A DNA stretch of 64,000 nucleotides, from NCBI RefSeq assembly GCF_003286085.1, contig NW_020825289.1, forward strand, positions 21,292,001 to 21,356,000, read 5' to 3'. Below, piece after piece: positions 31,760-46,147 of the stretch; the stretch's first letter is position 1; every line of letters begins with the position of its first letter. Source of the stretch: Drosophila persimilis (taxonomy: Eukaryota; Arthropoda; Insecta; Diptera; Drosophilidae). Both the position numbers and the translations under genes were made by a program. Under the pieces are notes generated by a model. That model made no database searches. It was not told the DNA's origin and saw only the letters and a list, made by a program, of their open reading frames with translations.

Positions 31760-33842
31760 CTAATCATACTCCTGTTTGATAACCAACGATGCTTTCTCGG
31801 GTGTTTGCTCTGACTTGATAGCCGTGGAACCCACTCCTCCTCCGCCTCCGCCTCCTCCTCCAGGACCACCGCTGGACGATGAGGCCGCCAATTTGTTGCC
31901 CTTGATCAGACTGGCTGCCGTGGAGCTGAGCGGGATAGTCACATATTGATTGCCATCTGGCGGATAGAGACAGTCGTGAAATCTATGGTGAAACCTTCGG
32001 TAGTCTTTGCAACACTCACCCTCTTCAGCGTGCAGCTGCAAGTGTCCCGTTTGTATCAGTTGCCTCAACATTTTCGGCGGTATGTTGGCAAAGGAGGCTC
32101 CCGGATAGACATATTTGCCATCCCCCGACGATCCTCCTCCGGCAGTTGTTGCCGTGGACGTTGAGGGTCCTTTCTCAGTCTGATAGCTCAGTGCTGGCAT
32201 CGGCTTGGATGCCGCTACTGCAGTTGCCGTTGCAGATGTCGTTGCAGTCGCCGCTGCCGTTGCCTCTGTTTTGCTGGGATCCTGACTGGCTGGCACTTTT
32301 GTGGCCACCACCTCGGACACCACTTCAGCGGGCATTTCCACGTCCGAAGAGTCGTCCGACTCATTGCCCGACGATGTTGGCGATCGATCATCCTGCAAAA
32401 AAAAGATAGACACTCGATTAGTGGGGTTCTTCGCTGTGCAGCCAAACAGTCTGGTGCTGCTGCTACTGTTGCTGCTGCTGATGCTGATCTTAAGCCAGAG
32501 CTAAGTTGAGGATGATTGCCGGGATGGCTGCCTGATCTGGCTTGGTCTGGTCTGGTTCGTTCTGGCCTGGTCTGGGTCTGGGTCTGGGTCTGAGCCTGTT
32601 CTATATGCCAGCCCAGTGCCTGACAAAAAATCCAATATGTTTGGACCAAATATGGCGCGAAATTGCGTATAAGTGCTGGCCAGGCTGTTCGCCGGCACGC
32701 ATCTCAATGAGCTGGCGTTGCCTTAAATGTGCACACGCGTTAAAGAATTTAGAATATTGATTTCTGACTCTCTGGCCGGCAACGGGGACGGTGACGGTGA
32801 CGGCAACGGCGACGTGCACAGTGCGGGGACATCATCCGTGGCATCGCCTTGTCTGGTATCGTTCGCGTCATTTTAATTTTGATTAGTGCCACAGGTAGAG
32901 GCACAGGCAGAGGCAGGGTGTAGGGGCAGACAGTACTGGAGGCACTGCAGCGACGGAGCGAACAAAAAATAAATCAAAATAATTGCAAACTGTAACAATG
33001 CGATCGCCATTTTGTGCGAGGGAGATCGCAATGGCATTGCGCATACGCCGCGTGCCCCGTCCACAGACTTCCAATGAAATTGTAGCAGCCACAGCCACAG
33101 CCACAAGCACAGGCAGCAGCAGCAAAAGGCAAAATCGCATTGTTGCCGCTGACTAAAATGGGCGTCGTCGTCGTCATCGTTGTCGTTGTCGTTGTCGTTC
33201 GTCTGCTGCCAGCCAGTCGCTTGGCCAGTGGATCAGACGACCGCCTTTTGAGTGACAGCACCAAGACATTTTAATTAGCAAAAGCAACGACGACAAACTG
33301 TCTCCAAGTTGCCATGATATACTTGGCAACAGCAGCAGCAGCAGCAGAAGCAGTAGCAGTAGCAGCAGCGGCAGCAGAAGTTGCACTTGTGGCAGTTGCA
33401 ACTGTTGTTACGCTTGCGGGCTTTTCAGTGGCATCAAGTGGCAGACAGAGGTGCACAAAGAGGAAGGCAGAGAGAGGGCTGAAAGTGGAGCTGCTCGTGC
33501 GGAGGTTACAGAGTGACAGGCCAGGCCGCTTGGCAACAATCAAAGTCAAACGGAAGGAACCAATAAACCCACCCAACGATCTCATAAATCAGTAGTTTGT
33601 ATCAATTGATGTTTATTTCCTATTTATCTTATCTAGCCCCTACCACCTTTCGGATTTAATTACAGACCACAAAACAGACGATTTCACTTTGTTAAACACA
33701 TCATTAAAATTCGCTACACAATAAACGAATAAACAAATAAATATATTTTAAGAAAACATTAAAAAAAGCCATTTGCCAATAATTAAAAAAAGAGAGAGAG
33801 AAAAAATGGGAAAAATAGATATATGCGCCCCCGGGTGGACTC

Positions 33843-33882
<40 letters not shown>

Positions 33883-36800
33883 AATTGCGCCACGGAGGCT
33901 CTTGAAAAACGCACCGACAATGGCCCCATTAAGGGTTTTTGTTGGAGGAGAGCTTTCCACTTGGTTTATATAGGAGTTGAATCATGTTATATGGTTCTTC
34001 TGTTGATATTTATTATTATGAGATTAAAAGCAAAGGATCATAATTTATAGACTTCTATAGATTATATTCTTTGAAATGTTGAATGAAAACTACGAAATAT
34101 AAAGGAGAGATGTCTTAAAGTATAATTTAGTGCAAGGAATTCTGTAACTCCCACTGAAAAATTGTCTTTAAAGTGTTCCGGTTGTAAGCCATTCATTAGT
34201 GAACTTCCAGCGAGGGATAGACAGACCTTGGAGCTGTGTGGCACACCCACTGCCAGTTCCATTTGCGCATCAACCCAAAATGCAATTTGAATTTGCTTCA
34301 CAAACAAAAGCACAGCACTGCACACTGCCTCCACACGTGGGACTGTGAGCTAAAACAGACAGACAGCAGGAGGACAACAGGACGACAAGTTAGTTTTGTC
34401 AGCGATTCGAACAGTTCCATCGATAGCATCCATAGCTCCTGCTTGTGGTACCCCTCTACCCCTCTACCCCTCCCCCTTCCCATTCCCAACTGGTGATGCT
34501 GCCTGCCAAATTGATAGTCGTGTGTCGTGCGCAAATGCCGAGCGTGTCTCATTAAATGACAATTAGAGCTGAGAGCTGAGAGATGAGAGGCAGAGACAGG
34601 AGCGGGAGTCGGGGAAACCCTGCCCCTGGTTGGGGCTTCGACTCGGTATCGGAATCGGACTCCGGACCCCGAACCCCGAACCCGGAGTTGGCAATTGGTT
34701 GGATGGAATGCCACTGGTCGGGCCAATGGCATGCAATTTATATCGAAATAATGCCGGGCATTGTCTGGTCCGATCTGGCCTCGCTGGCTATCGGGCTGGC
34801 TTCGAGAGAGCCTGCGACAAATGCAATTATATAGAAATTTGTCTTGCTGTGATATGTGCGGCATGTTGTTGTTGTGGTTGCTGCTGCTGCCACTGCTGCT
34901 ACTGCTGCTACTGCCGCTGTGGCTGTGGCTGTGTGGCCATCAGCAGCTCCAAAAATAGGCAATTTGGGAAAGGCTAATAATAAATGTTGGCAATAGTCGT
35001 CAGTCCGTCCGTCAGTCAGTCAGTCAGTCAGTCGTCAAAAGCATTGAATGAATGAATTTTCAAATTGGCTAACTGACATTCACAACCAAGGTGGCATTTT
35101 ATTTGCCCCAAAAGTGAATGCGAGTCAATTCGGTGGCTGCCACACATCCACTGTATCCACTGAATCCACTGGATGCATGTCCAACTGCAACTGCAACTCC
35201 ACTACGCCGCCGCCGCCGCCGCCACCGCCGCTCGTGTGGTGTCGTGTGACCTACACCACCAGCGCGACTGACTCAATGATTGACGGATGGCACATTTGCC
35301 AATTGATTAGTTGTTTTTACCAAAATGGTTGTTGCCACAACAAAAGGCGACAACTGTGTGGCAGTCAGCACCCGCTTCGAGCCAATGAAAGAAGGAACAG
35401 GCCGCATCTAAAACAGCAACAGCAACAGCAGCAGCCACAGCAAACAGCTAAAACAGTGTTAGCCCATTCTCAGTTTAGCTCGTTGAGATCGTTCAGCATT
35501 TGGCCAATAAACATTTGCATTTTGCATGTTGCATGTTGCTGTTGCTACCACTGTTGCTGTTGCTACTGCTGCTACTGCTGCTACCGTTGAAGCCGTGTAC
35601 ATCTACCGCCGCTGATAACTTAAGGCCGAAAACAAAGGAATAGCCAAATGTGCTAGCCTCAGCTCTCAGCTCTCAGCTTCCACTCCACTCTCAGATCCAC
35701 TCGGTGCCACTCGGCTCGGATCTGCTGAAGTCAGCGGGCTCCATTGATGCTGGCGCTTTCAATGAAAACATAAAAATAAAAATGCAAATTAAGCCTGGCA
35801 AACGAAAGCACTTAAATCTAACGCACAATTGCCCAGGGAACGGGATGGGGATGTGGGATGGGTTCCGACAGTGGTTCGAAAACAGGAAGAAACCCACCAA
35901 CCAAATCCATCTTTTCGAAGGGGTTCTTTGCCATCCTTAAGAGCTATGGGAAATCAGTATCCGACACCACTGTTCCTTGATTTTGTAGGAGGAATCACAC
36001 AATCACAACCACAGGACAGGACAGGACAGGACAGCGGGGCTCTGCAAATTCTCAACAGGAAACGTTGGGGCAAATGGCATCGGCCTGGGCATGGGCATGT
36101 GGCATGGAGTATGGGGCAAGCAAAATGGGGCGGCTTGTGAAAACAAAAGCCAGAAAGCCGAAAGCCAGAGCCAAAGTCAGTTGACACGAAACAGCACAGC
36201 ACAGCAGCAACAACCAAACAACCAAACAACAACCAACAAACAGCAGAGGAAGACACACAACCTCCTCCACTGCGTAGAAATTTGCTGAAGAGCTGGTGCT
36301 GCTGCTGGTGGTGCTGCTGGATGGTTTGGCCATTTGGTCTCTTCCACAATTGTCGTCGTTGTAGTCGCATCCGGGCCGGGCCTGCCACCACAATATGGAG
36401 TCTTAAAGCGTTTATATCCGCCAAGCTTTCTGGCCGGCTTTCTGTTTTTGGTCAAATCACAGTTTTGTTTTCTGTTTGCCGCTTCCCCGCCATTTCTGGG
36501 ATTGGTAAGCGCTGTGCTGCGGTTACACGGATTCACGCGCAAAGAAAGCGGCCAGCAGGAAGTACTCGACTCGTACTCGTACTCGTACTGGGAAGAGAGT
36601 CACTCGTTGAGTCGTGAGTGGAGAGAGAGAGAAAGAGAGATAGAGAGCAATCGAGTGGGAGAGAGTTCAAATTCATTAGTTGGGCAGAGTCGCGGCTTCA
36701 GTTATGATGGGAATTAGCATCTATTTAAATGTCAGTCAGGGGCGCATTAAGATGCCACGATTGCCCTCAGCCAGGGCCAGAGCCAGGGCCAGGGCTTATT

Positions 36801-39800
36801 GTTTTCCGTTTGGCAATTATTTGCCCGAAATTGCACTCGCCGAAAACCCCACGGAGAGGCACGCAGCGGAGTGTTCTCCAAGGAAGCTCCAACCCGGTTG
36901 CAGGTATTTCTTTCAGTGGGCCGAAACGGAGCGAAACGAAACGATTGTCCTCAGGCCTAATTATGCGTGCGACGACAGCCGAACAAGCCCCCGAACAGGA
37001 CAGCAGGCCGCAGATGAAACGCCACCGATTAGCAAGGGGCATAGCTGCACCTTACCCCCCCACCCCACCTCGCCAAGAGCACCCATAGCTCCCAATTCCT
37101 GCAATTTATGATGGGCACTAACAACCGCAAAACAAGCCAAACAAACAAATGAATTGAGGCACAGAGGGACACAGAGGCCCACAAAACGAACAAACAGTTG
37201 AATGGAAATTGCAATTATACGCGAATACTCGTACTCGTACTCTGTCCAAAGCGGTCCAGGGGTAGAAGGAGGAGGATGAGGAGGAGGAGGAGCACCATGT
37301 GGGTGCCCGGACAAAGCTAGTAGCTCGATGTTTAGCTAGATTTAGCCAAAGCAAAGAAGGCCCCTAACTGCCCATACAATCTGGAGCCGCTGACAGCGAT
37401 TAAACTCTAGAATGCAACAGAAGCTCCTCAGCCATTGAATGCCTTCCTATCGATGGCTCCTCTCAGATGAAGCGGCTAGTCGAAAGGTTATTCAGATCTA
37501 TGGGGTATTCAGATACGTATATCCCAGCAGGCCATTTGAAGGTACTCCGTTGAGGGCTTTTAGCTTTGATCTTCGATCTTGGGAGAGCAAAATTGGATCA
37601 AGCTGGTACTCAAAACCCATCAAAGATAGTGCTTTTAGCATTGGGAAAGAAAATAGAGCATTGCTAAAGTTCTAGTCCACCAGAAACTGTATGGTTTCCA
37701 CACAATTAAAAGCAATTTTTCAGATATCGAATCGAATGTAAACGCAATCCAGTTTAGCCACGAAACTAATTGAAAAATCAGTTTCAGCACCCTGTCCGGC
37801 CGGCGCATTGATCATTAGTCAAACACCAAGTCTAGAATTGTTTGGATTTCATTAAATTGTGTCACAAAAAGCCCAAAGATCTGTTGGATCTCGCGTGCCC
37901 ACGCCCACAATCGATGGAGAAATAACAAAAATATTCAATCGCTGATTTCATATTTCTTTTTTTGAGTGTGCTAAAAACTGGTTACACCCAAAGCCAAAGG
38001 TTGGGTGTACATATATGTACATACATACGTACATATATCTAGATAGATATGTATATAGTAAGTCGTATATAATTGAATAAATTTCAATAAATACATAAGC
38101 GGGAGATACGTCATTTTGTAGCAGGTTGGTGTCAATTGAATTCTCATACAACGGAGCCAGAGACATATCCATAGCCAGAGCCGAGCGGATCGGATCGGAG
38201 AAAACACACATAAATTGCCGCTCATTTGTTTGCTCATTTGTCCCCCACGCAGCCAATGTATATAGAGCCCGGCCCAAAATGGCATTGCTGAGCAAGTCAC
38301 AGGCGAGTCTGCAGTGTGTCTATAATATCTAATACGCACACACGATCGCACCGGCACAAGTCCCGCCCACAGGTCGTCTCCTATATACACACATAAAATA
38401 TAACTGCCTAATAAAACCCCAGAGAGAGAGGGAGAGCACGAGCGCACGAGAGCGCGAGAGCGCGCGAGAGAGTGTCAGAGCTGGGCTTAAGAGAGCCCCA
38501 AAAGAGCTTTGGAGGGAATGCAAGATATCTGTTTGCTCCCTCTCACTCACAGTCCCCAGTGGCGGGTGTTCTCTTAAGAAAATGTCGCCCCACAAACGAG
38601 TTTCTACTCAGGTTTCTGCCCGAGCAGCGACTCAAGAGACCCATGCGATGCAGCTACGTTTTCAGTCTTTGAGTAACTGCGTCTGCGTGACCTGCACGAC
38701 GATCGAGGATCGCACGACCGCTGCTGGATGGGATCGATCTTCTTCGGCTTTCCTTCGGCCGCTGCAGAACGATCGGAAGACGTGAAAAGTGTGACCGAAC
38801 AAGAACAGACAGAAAAGAGCTGGAAAGTGTGTGAAGAAAATTAATTACAGTACATTGAAAGATGGTGACTTGAATGCTTAAGAGCTACGACTTGATCGAA
38901 TGCTGCCTGCCTGCCCGCCGAGGCACAGCTGTGCTGTGGACGGTAGATCCCTAACTTGATTCGATTTCATTAATGGGTAAGTGTATATGCATTATATTTT
39001 TATTAAATAAGTAAAATTTTGAAGAAAACACAAGTGAAAAATGTTTAAGAAAGTGCTTTATAGTTGAGAAGATCATCTAATGGGTATAAGAGATTTGAAG
39101 TGCTGGTCATAATGATCCCAGAATAACCCAGAGTTCGTACTTCCTAGACAGTCAGCCGCTTCCATTCCATGTTCAAGTAGATCCATTTGTGACCCCTTTA
39201 AACCAGTGATAAGCCAAGGCTGCGGAGCTATAGCCAAAAGCTGTGATTCTACTAATAGATAGCCCACTCAAAGAACTCCAAACAGTAGCCCAGCATGCCG
39301 ACAACTCAATCAAAGGCCTACAATCACACAATCACGCCGACTCGAGCTGAGACTTCGAGCCAGACGGAGCCCAGTCAGAGGCCTCAAGGCTCGCCCGATC
39401 AGAGGCTGGCCTTTGGAGTCCCAGTCTCAGTCTCAGTCTCAGTCGCAGTCCAAGTCCGTTTGTGGGACCGCCAAGACGGCGTCCACATTTCATAAATCAG
39501 CATGAGCGGAGCAAAAGGTGGAACAGTGCAGCGTGCAGCTTGCAGCAGCAACCGCCTGCTGCGAATCCTGACTATTTATTGTATTTTAACAACATTATAA
39601 ACGAGCATTTAAGTGGCGAGTGTTGGGATTGCTGTTAGGCCGTTTTGATTTGTGTTAGAATTCGAAAGCCAAGACAATAACCGAATATCCATATCCATAT
39701 CCATATCCCCGGCATACCGACAAAGCCGTTTCATAATCACTCGAAGAGGAGAGGCTTTCCTAGCAGACCTAGCCTGCCCGGCAGGCCAACAGCCAACAGC

Positions 39801-42800
39801 CTGTGGCAGGCTGTGGCAAGGCTCGGAAGGCAACATGTGGCCGGGCCATAACGTTGTGTCGTTTGGGCCGGGTCAAATGTCAGGCACATTATTTTTGTAT
39901 TTACGTATAATAAATATAAAATGCATGATGCATTTTTGATAGATTTTCATGCCAATAAACAAGCTAAACGAACCGCTAGAATGGTGTTTAAGCCAACACC
40001 ACCACCAGCCTCGATGCTCGACGACGACGCTCGACGACGACTCCCAGCATCGACAACAACGACTCCGACGACGATTCCTCCAACTGTTTTTGTTACCCCA
40101 TTGTGTGGGTACATAAATTGCAAACCAAAGCGAAAAAAGACCAGGAAGCTGCGTTTGATCGGGGTCCTGTCCTGGGTCTCGGGTCTCATATAATTTTGTG
40201 TCTATGCAAATGTACGCGCTCGCTGCATTCAGTTTTGCATTAGCCCGCGACTCTGGGTTTCGTTTCGTTTTGGCCCGACTTTGGTCTGATGTTGAAAAAT
40301 CGATGACGATCGGACGGCCGATCGAGTCTGTCAGTCTTTCGGGGCAGCGGGGCAACGGGGCAACGGGCCAGCGGGCTAGCGGGCCAGGACGTGGCCGGAA
40401 CGGGGTCTGCGATGGCGGACCAACCACGTTGACGTCTGCTGCTCTCCCGAACAATGCCTTGTTGACACTGATGGAAAATCTGCGTGTCACAAATATCAAA
40501 AATGCAATCGTTAGAAAGCAGGACAAGGCTCTACAATGTATGATGGATCTCCATATGATCCACTCCGTTTCCGCTCTCCACTCCACTCCACTCCACACCA
40601 CTCCAATGTCCTCCCGGAGTCACTGTCTGTGTCTGTGAGAGAGTTATAGATCTCTGTTGGCTGATATGCTAATGCCTGATTGGATGGGAAATGTTGAGAG
40701 TAGCCTAAAGTTGATGGCTGATAGCAAGTGATTGTCTCTGGGGAAAGTCAGTTTGTTAGAGATCAAAGAAACAGTTTGGGGCATATCCATGATCAACGTC
40801 TATGGATATGGAGTGAATATTTGAAACAATTTTAATGGAGAAGAAAATTGTATCAGCGAAATGTTGGACCATTCGAATGAACATACATATTTTTCCGAAT
40901 ACAAAAATAATAGAAAAGAACACAAGCTTCAATAATTCTACAGATCACGATAAGGATCTTGTTTTAAAAGCTGTGAAATACAAATGGAATTACGATCAAA
41001 TTGATTTTCAATCAGGACTCTCGCTCTGCTCCCTTCTCTCTCTCCCGTCTCTGAGCGAATCCCACCAAAGAATAAAACACCTCTTCCCTAATTGAATGCC
41101 AATTTATAGCATTTATAGAAACAATATCAAATGCAGCTCACAGGCAGGGCAGCTCTTTAAGCAAATATGCCAAATGCAATATAGGAACAAAAAATCAGGC
41201 AAAAGATATTGGCAGACCAGAGAGAGGAGCGCCCAGGGGCAGGTGGCCAGGGGGAGGACAGAAAAAGCCAACTAAATTACTTAACAAGCCCAGCGGCTGA
41301 GCTCGGCTCGGGGCTGGACAACGACGACGACGACGCCGACGAAGACGAGGACTACGATGTCGATGATTTACTTGTGCGTAATAATGCGACGCCCGCAATG
41401 CTGGCCAGGCCATGGCAGTGGCAGTGGCAGTGGCAGTCGAAGTGGGTCTCCTCCTGCAGAAGCTCCTGCTCCTCCGGACGATGACGATGGCAACGGCAAT
41501 GCCGAGGCAGGGAGCAGGGTGGCAGAGTGGCAGGGAGGCGGGCAGTAAATGCATGTGAGAAGAAGTATAACTGGGAATGCGCCTCAATTTAAAATGCGAA
41601 TTACATTATCTGATCAAATGCATTCTTCAGTGCGCTCCAGGAGGAGCACAGCACACACTGTGTGTGCGGATCGATCCACTCCGCTCCGCTCCGCTCTGCT
41701 CTGCTACTCCGAAAGAACGAGGAGTGAGCAGAGTATCCATGAGGATCGGATCCATGAGAGAGAGGAGAGGGATCCCTCTCCGTGTGTGTGCCCGAGTGCC
41801 CGTGTGCCCGTGTACCCGTGTGGATGCTGCACAAATAAATAAATTTTAAAATACAAACAAGTAGCGCGCGCAAAAAGCGCCGAGTGGAAAATTCGTGACA
41901 GCAATTGTTGATGAGCAGCGTGTGAACAGCAGCAGCCTTGTCCCCGCTGCCACCACTCCCCCACCCATCCACCATCCGCCGTCCACCATCCATCCAGAAC
42001 TCAAGATCTCTCAGAACAAAAAAACAGAAAAAATACAAAACAATGTTGTCGGGCAAACGCGTAATATTGAGCGACTAATAGCTGGGGCTTGACTTGAAAG
42101 CGAACACGACGCCGGATCGGATCGGCTTGGATCGGAGATCGCTCCACTCTCTGGGGCCGTGGTACACCTCCGCAGTCTAATTAACTCCTACGAGCAGCGG
42201 GCCTCAGCTTTTAATTAAGGCGCACCACACTCTCACAGATCTTATATATATACATATATATATATATATGTACATATATACAACTATGACAAGAATCAAA
42301 TGTATATTAAAGCCCAATAGCCGCAACAACAGCAAAACAATCAACGATTCCCCACATCGTGGGCAGCTCCTCCTCCTCCTCCTCCTACAGAGACACCATG
42401 CGGTCAAATCAAACAAGAATTACACAATTGCAAGTCGAACGAACGAGCCCAAGATGCGTAGGGCACTCAGAACTACTAGAGGAATCAACAAACTACTTTA
42501 AACATTAGTAATAGGTTACAAATAACCAATTATAGGTATCCTCTGCAATATAATTTAGTTGAATTATGCAGAAAACATACATAGCTATAGCTTGAACCAA
42601 ACTAGAGCGTTTCTGAAAACCCAATACTAATGTTACCCAAAGATTTACATAGAAAGTTTTCAGAAATTGTATTAACGACGACGACACAAAAGTTTTGTAT
42701 AATATCGAGAGATATATTTATTTTTCTTCTTTCGGGCGTGCCCTAAGACTTGTCTACCACCCGAGGAATCCCTTGGCAGTTCTATGCAATTTTAGAGGAT

Positions 42801-44428
42801 TAAACAGCGACACAAAGTCACAAAAGCTAAGTCGTTTGAAAACTCTTTTCGCAAGAATAGACTTCTCTTATTGAAGCTAAAACTCAACTGAAAACATCTA
42901 TACAATTAAAGAGAAACAAAAACAGTGCAACATCTGTAGAATGTAGCCCTGATTGACTCGCAGTAGCATTAAAGTAATTTTGAAGGTGAATTTAAGGACT
43001 GAATGGAGTTGAAAGTGTCATCAATTAACTGGCAGCAAAAGAATATGGTTATTTCCCATTTAACTTACTCCAAGGGGACAAAAATAGACGGTGCTACAAT
43101 AGGTTCTCCGGATACTTATGAAAATGTGGCTTATTTTCCATGGTGCCTGCCAGATTCGTTATCGAATTTTGAAGTAGGACCAAGAGTGGCCTCTGCAGGA
43201 GAGGTCCCGGGGACAGATGAAATGCCAAAGTGCGCAAACTGTGCCAACTTCTCCTGGGCTCTGGGTCTGCCTTTGCTTCTGGCTCTTGCCACCTTCCTCC
43301 TTTGGCGAGGTTGTTGTGGCTGCGGTGCGGCTGCTGTGCAGATGGACTGATGGACTGAAGGACTGACGGACTGACTGACTGACTGTCTGACTGCAGAGAC
43401 ATCAATCTAGAGACGGCAGGCAGGCAAGCAGGCAGCCAGGCAGCCAGCAGGCAGGCAGGCAGAAAGATAGTTGGGACAGACGATTGGCAACTCGTTGAGA
43501 GTTGACAATAATGACGCTGAGGACGTCTCCGTCTCCGTCTGCGTCTGCGTCGCAAAATCGATGACGATGATAGAAAGTAAAAGAACCAACGGCCAAGAGC
43601 AACGGCGAAGACGATCTCTGGCCTGCTTCTGCATTTTAACTGCAATTTTAATGAGACGTGGGAAAAATACTCGATATATATGTACCACGAATGCGGCTCC
43701 TGGCTGCTCGTTTTGTAATTTGTAAAACTCGCACGTTGCCAGCATTAAGGACATGCAGATTTCCCTACAGCACCCTTACCCATACCCATACCCATGCCCT
43801 CTCCTTATTGATCAACATTTATGGCTATATTTTTAGTGGTAGCCGCAGTCTGCGCGAGCCACGAGTAGCAACAAATTAGCACTGACAGGCCTCCACAGTG
43901 GAGAAGGGGCGGAGAGGCCGGAGAGAGCGAGAGAGAGACAAAGGACCACCGGTCCGGCCTCGGTTCGATTCGGCCGGCCCATTGTCCATGCGGTGGCACC
44001 ATGTGGCATGACCATGATCGTCGGCTCTAGCCAATTGGACGCCTAGCGTGAGCTTTCTAGGTGGCATCCTCAGTGCAGCCGGACAGCCGCTGCTTGTTAA
44101 ATGTTTGCCGCCAAAGAGAACGGAACGAAACGGATCGCATCGGATCGGAACTGTCGGGTGACGACTCCTCTAGCTGGTCTTGCCACCCAAACCCAAAACC
44201 AAACCCAAGCCCAAGCCCAAGCCCGAATTCGTGAGCGTCATTTGAATGGTGTGATAATTTTTGCGCCTCCGTTTGGCAGCTTTGGCAGTGAATTAATTGC
44301 GTGCCACATTATAAATTTTTGGCTCCTCAATGCTCCCCATCTTCCAGTCACAGTCACAGTCCCCGTCGCAGTCGCAGTCCCTGTCCCGCGATCCCTGTCG
44401 CTGCTTATTAACGCTTTTCTATACCCAC

Positions 44429-44493
<65 letters not shown>

Positions 44494-46110
44494 AATGGGG
44501 AGGGGGTGAGGGGGCATTCTCACACGGGAGCGCTGCGGCAAGCAGCGACAGTAGCAGAAATACCAAAAGTTTTGTGGCATGTTGCAGAGTTGTTGGGTGT
44601 TGTTGTCACTGGACGTGTGGGCATGTCAAGGCGTTGTCGCGAAGTGGCAGGCGGTAGCCACCACTGGCACCGCTGATTTCTCTGAGATCTTACGCAAATA
44701 TTGCGCATACGCCATGTGGCCAGTCAAAAGGAGAAAAGCGGCAGGCAGGAGTTTGACGACAAAGGATATTCATGTCAGAAAACTTTCTGTGAAGTTCAGA
44801 TTCATATATATTCCAAGCCTACCCTCGGGTTCAGAATGTTGAAAGACATTTTCCAATGGCTTTGAATTGCAATTCGATTTCCCCCATATTTGGTCATCCC
44901 AGGGAACCATTTTGTAGTTCAATTATTAACCCACTAAATATGCAGTTTTCTGGGCTTTTCCTCTACGAGCACACGCGAGCACACACGCGTATAATTCCCC
45001 CCTCAGATACGATAATTCTGTGTCTCTTTCTAAATGCACAAATTTGCATATCAAATGTAGCAATGAAAAAAACTGCAAAATAAAGCAAGCAAAGCACCAA
45101 CAAAACAAACGCCGCCGCGCAGTCGCCTTTCATAACAGCAACAACCACAACAACACTTGCAACGGCAACAACAAGAACAACTACGACTACGACTGGGACT
45201 GGGACATGTAGCTAATGCATGGACAATGTTTTCTTCCAATTTTTGTTTGCACTCGCCTTTTTTTCCTTAACAAATTTGCGTATTCTGAACGATACGATAC
45301 GGTACGAAATTAAGTAAATTACAATATTGTACGACGATTGCCGCAGTGGATGTTACCGTGCAGTGGGGGTGGGGGGTCTATATGTATGGCTGTGTGTGTG
45401 TCTGTGCTATATTTGCGTGAAATTATTATGGCAATCGATTTTGGACCACCCAACCACAGGAAAAACGATGAGCGGCGCAGAAGGATAGAGAGAGAGAGAG
45501 GAGTACGTATGTAGAAGCAATAAAATGATCGATAAAATTATTATTGATTACTCATACGAGTACGACTCGCGTGTAACGGACCAACTGCGATGAGCCTTCC
45601 AGCGGGCAACCGATAACGATGGCGATGACGATGACGCGATCGCCCGCTAGAGATACGACAGCAATTATTTTCGTCATAAGTCAGCCAATGTGGCGACGAT
45701 GTTGCACTCGGGCCTGGCTTGGCTCTCTATGTCTCGGGCCTGGCCGCCACCGACGCTTAGGCTTTAGCTTTCAGCTGCTGCTGCTGCTGCTGTTGCTGCT
45801 GTGTGCTCGTTTTTTTTCTCTTTTATACATATATACTGTGCATATATGAGTGTACGTGTAATTGCTGCGTTGAATCGCATACACAACAACAACAACAGCA
45901 ACAGCGACACAACACAAGCTTCCAAATAAGGGACGGCACATGTGAACTGAGGAAGCTATAACTATCGCTGCGGGCCACGCAAATCGCTGGCGTTTCCACT
46001 TTCGCATAGATTTCCATGGAAATCAACGCATGCCGCCAATCTGAAGTTCAGCGCATTGATGCAACTGCCACAAAATTGGTTCAGTTGTGCCAGGTGGTGA
46101 CAAGCAAGCC

Positions 46111-46147
<37 letters not shown>

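Noticed and set aside
35048-35590. 180-codon open frame in the bs intron
   Set aside because: Made of CAG/CTG, CCG and TGC repeats (poly-Pro, poly-Gln, Cys runs); no family resemblance.
39873-40601. 242-codon open frame on the - strand in the bs intron
   Set aside because: No recognisable domain, repeat-rich, and no splice or start context supporting a gene.
43003-43350. 115-codon + strand open frame with a hydrophobic segment near its end
   Set aside because: The hydrophobic stretch is short and followed by a CTGACTGA repeat; a lone open frame of this length is expected by chance in 21 kb.
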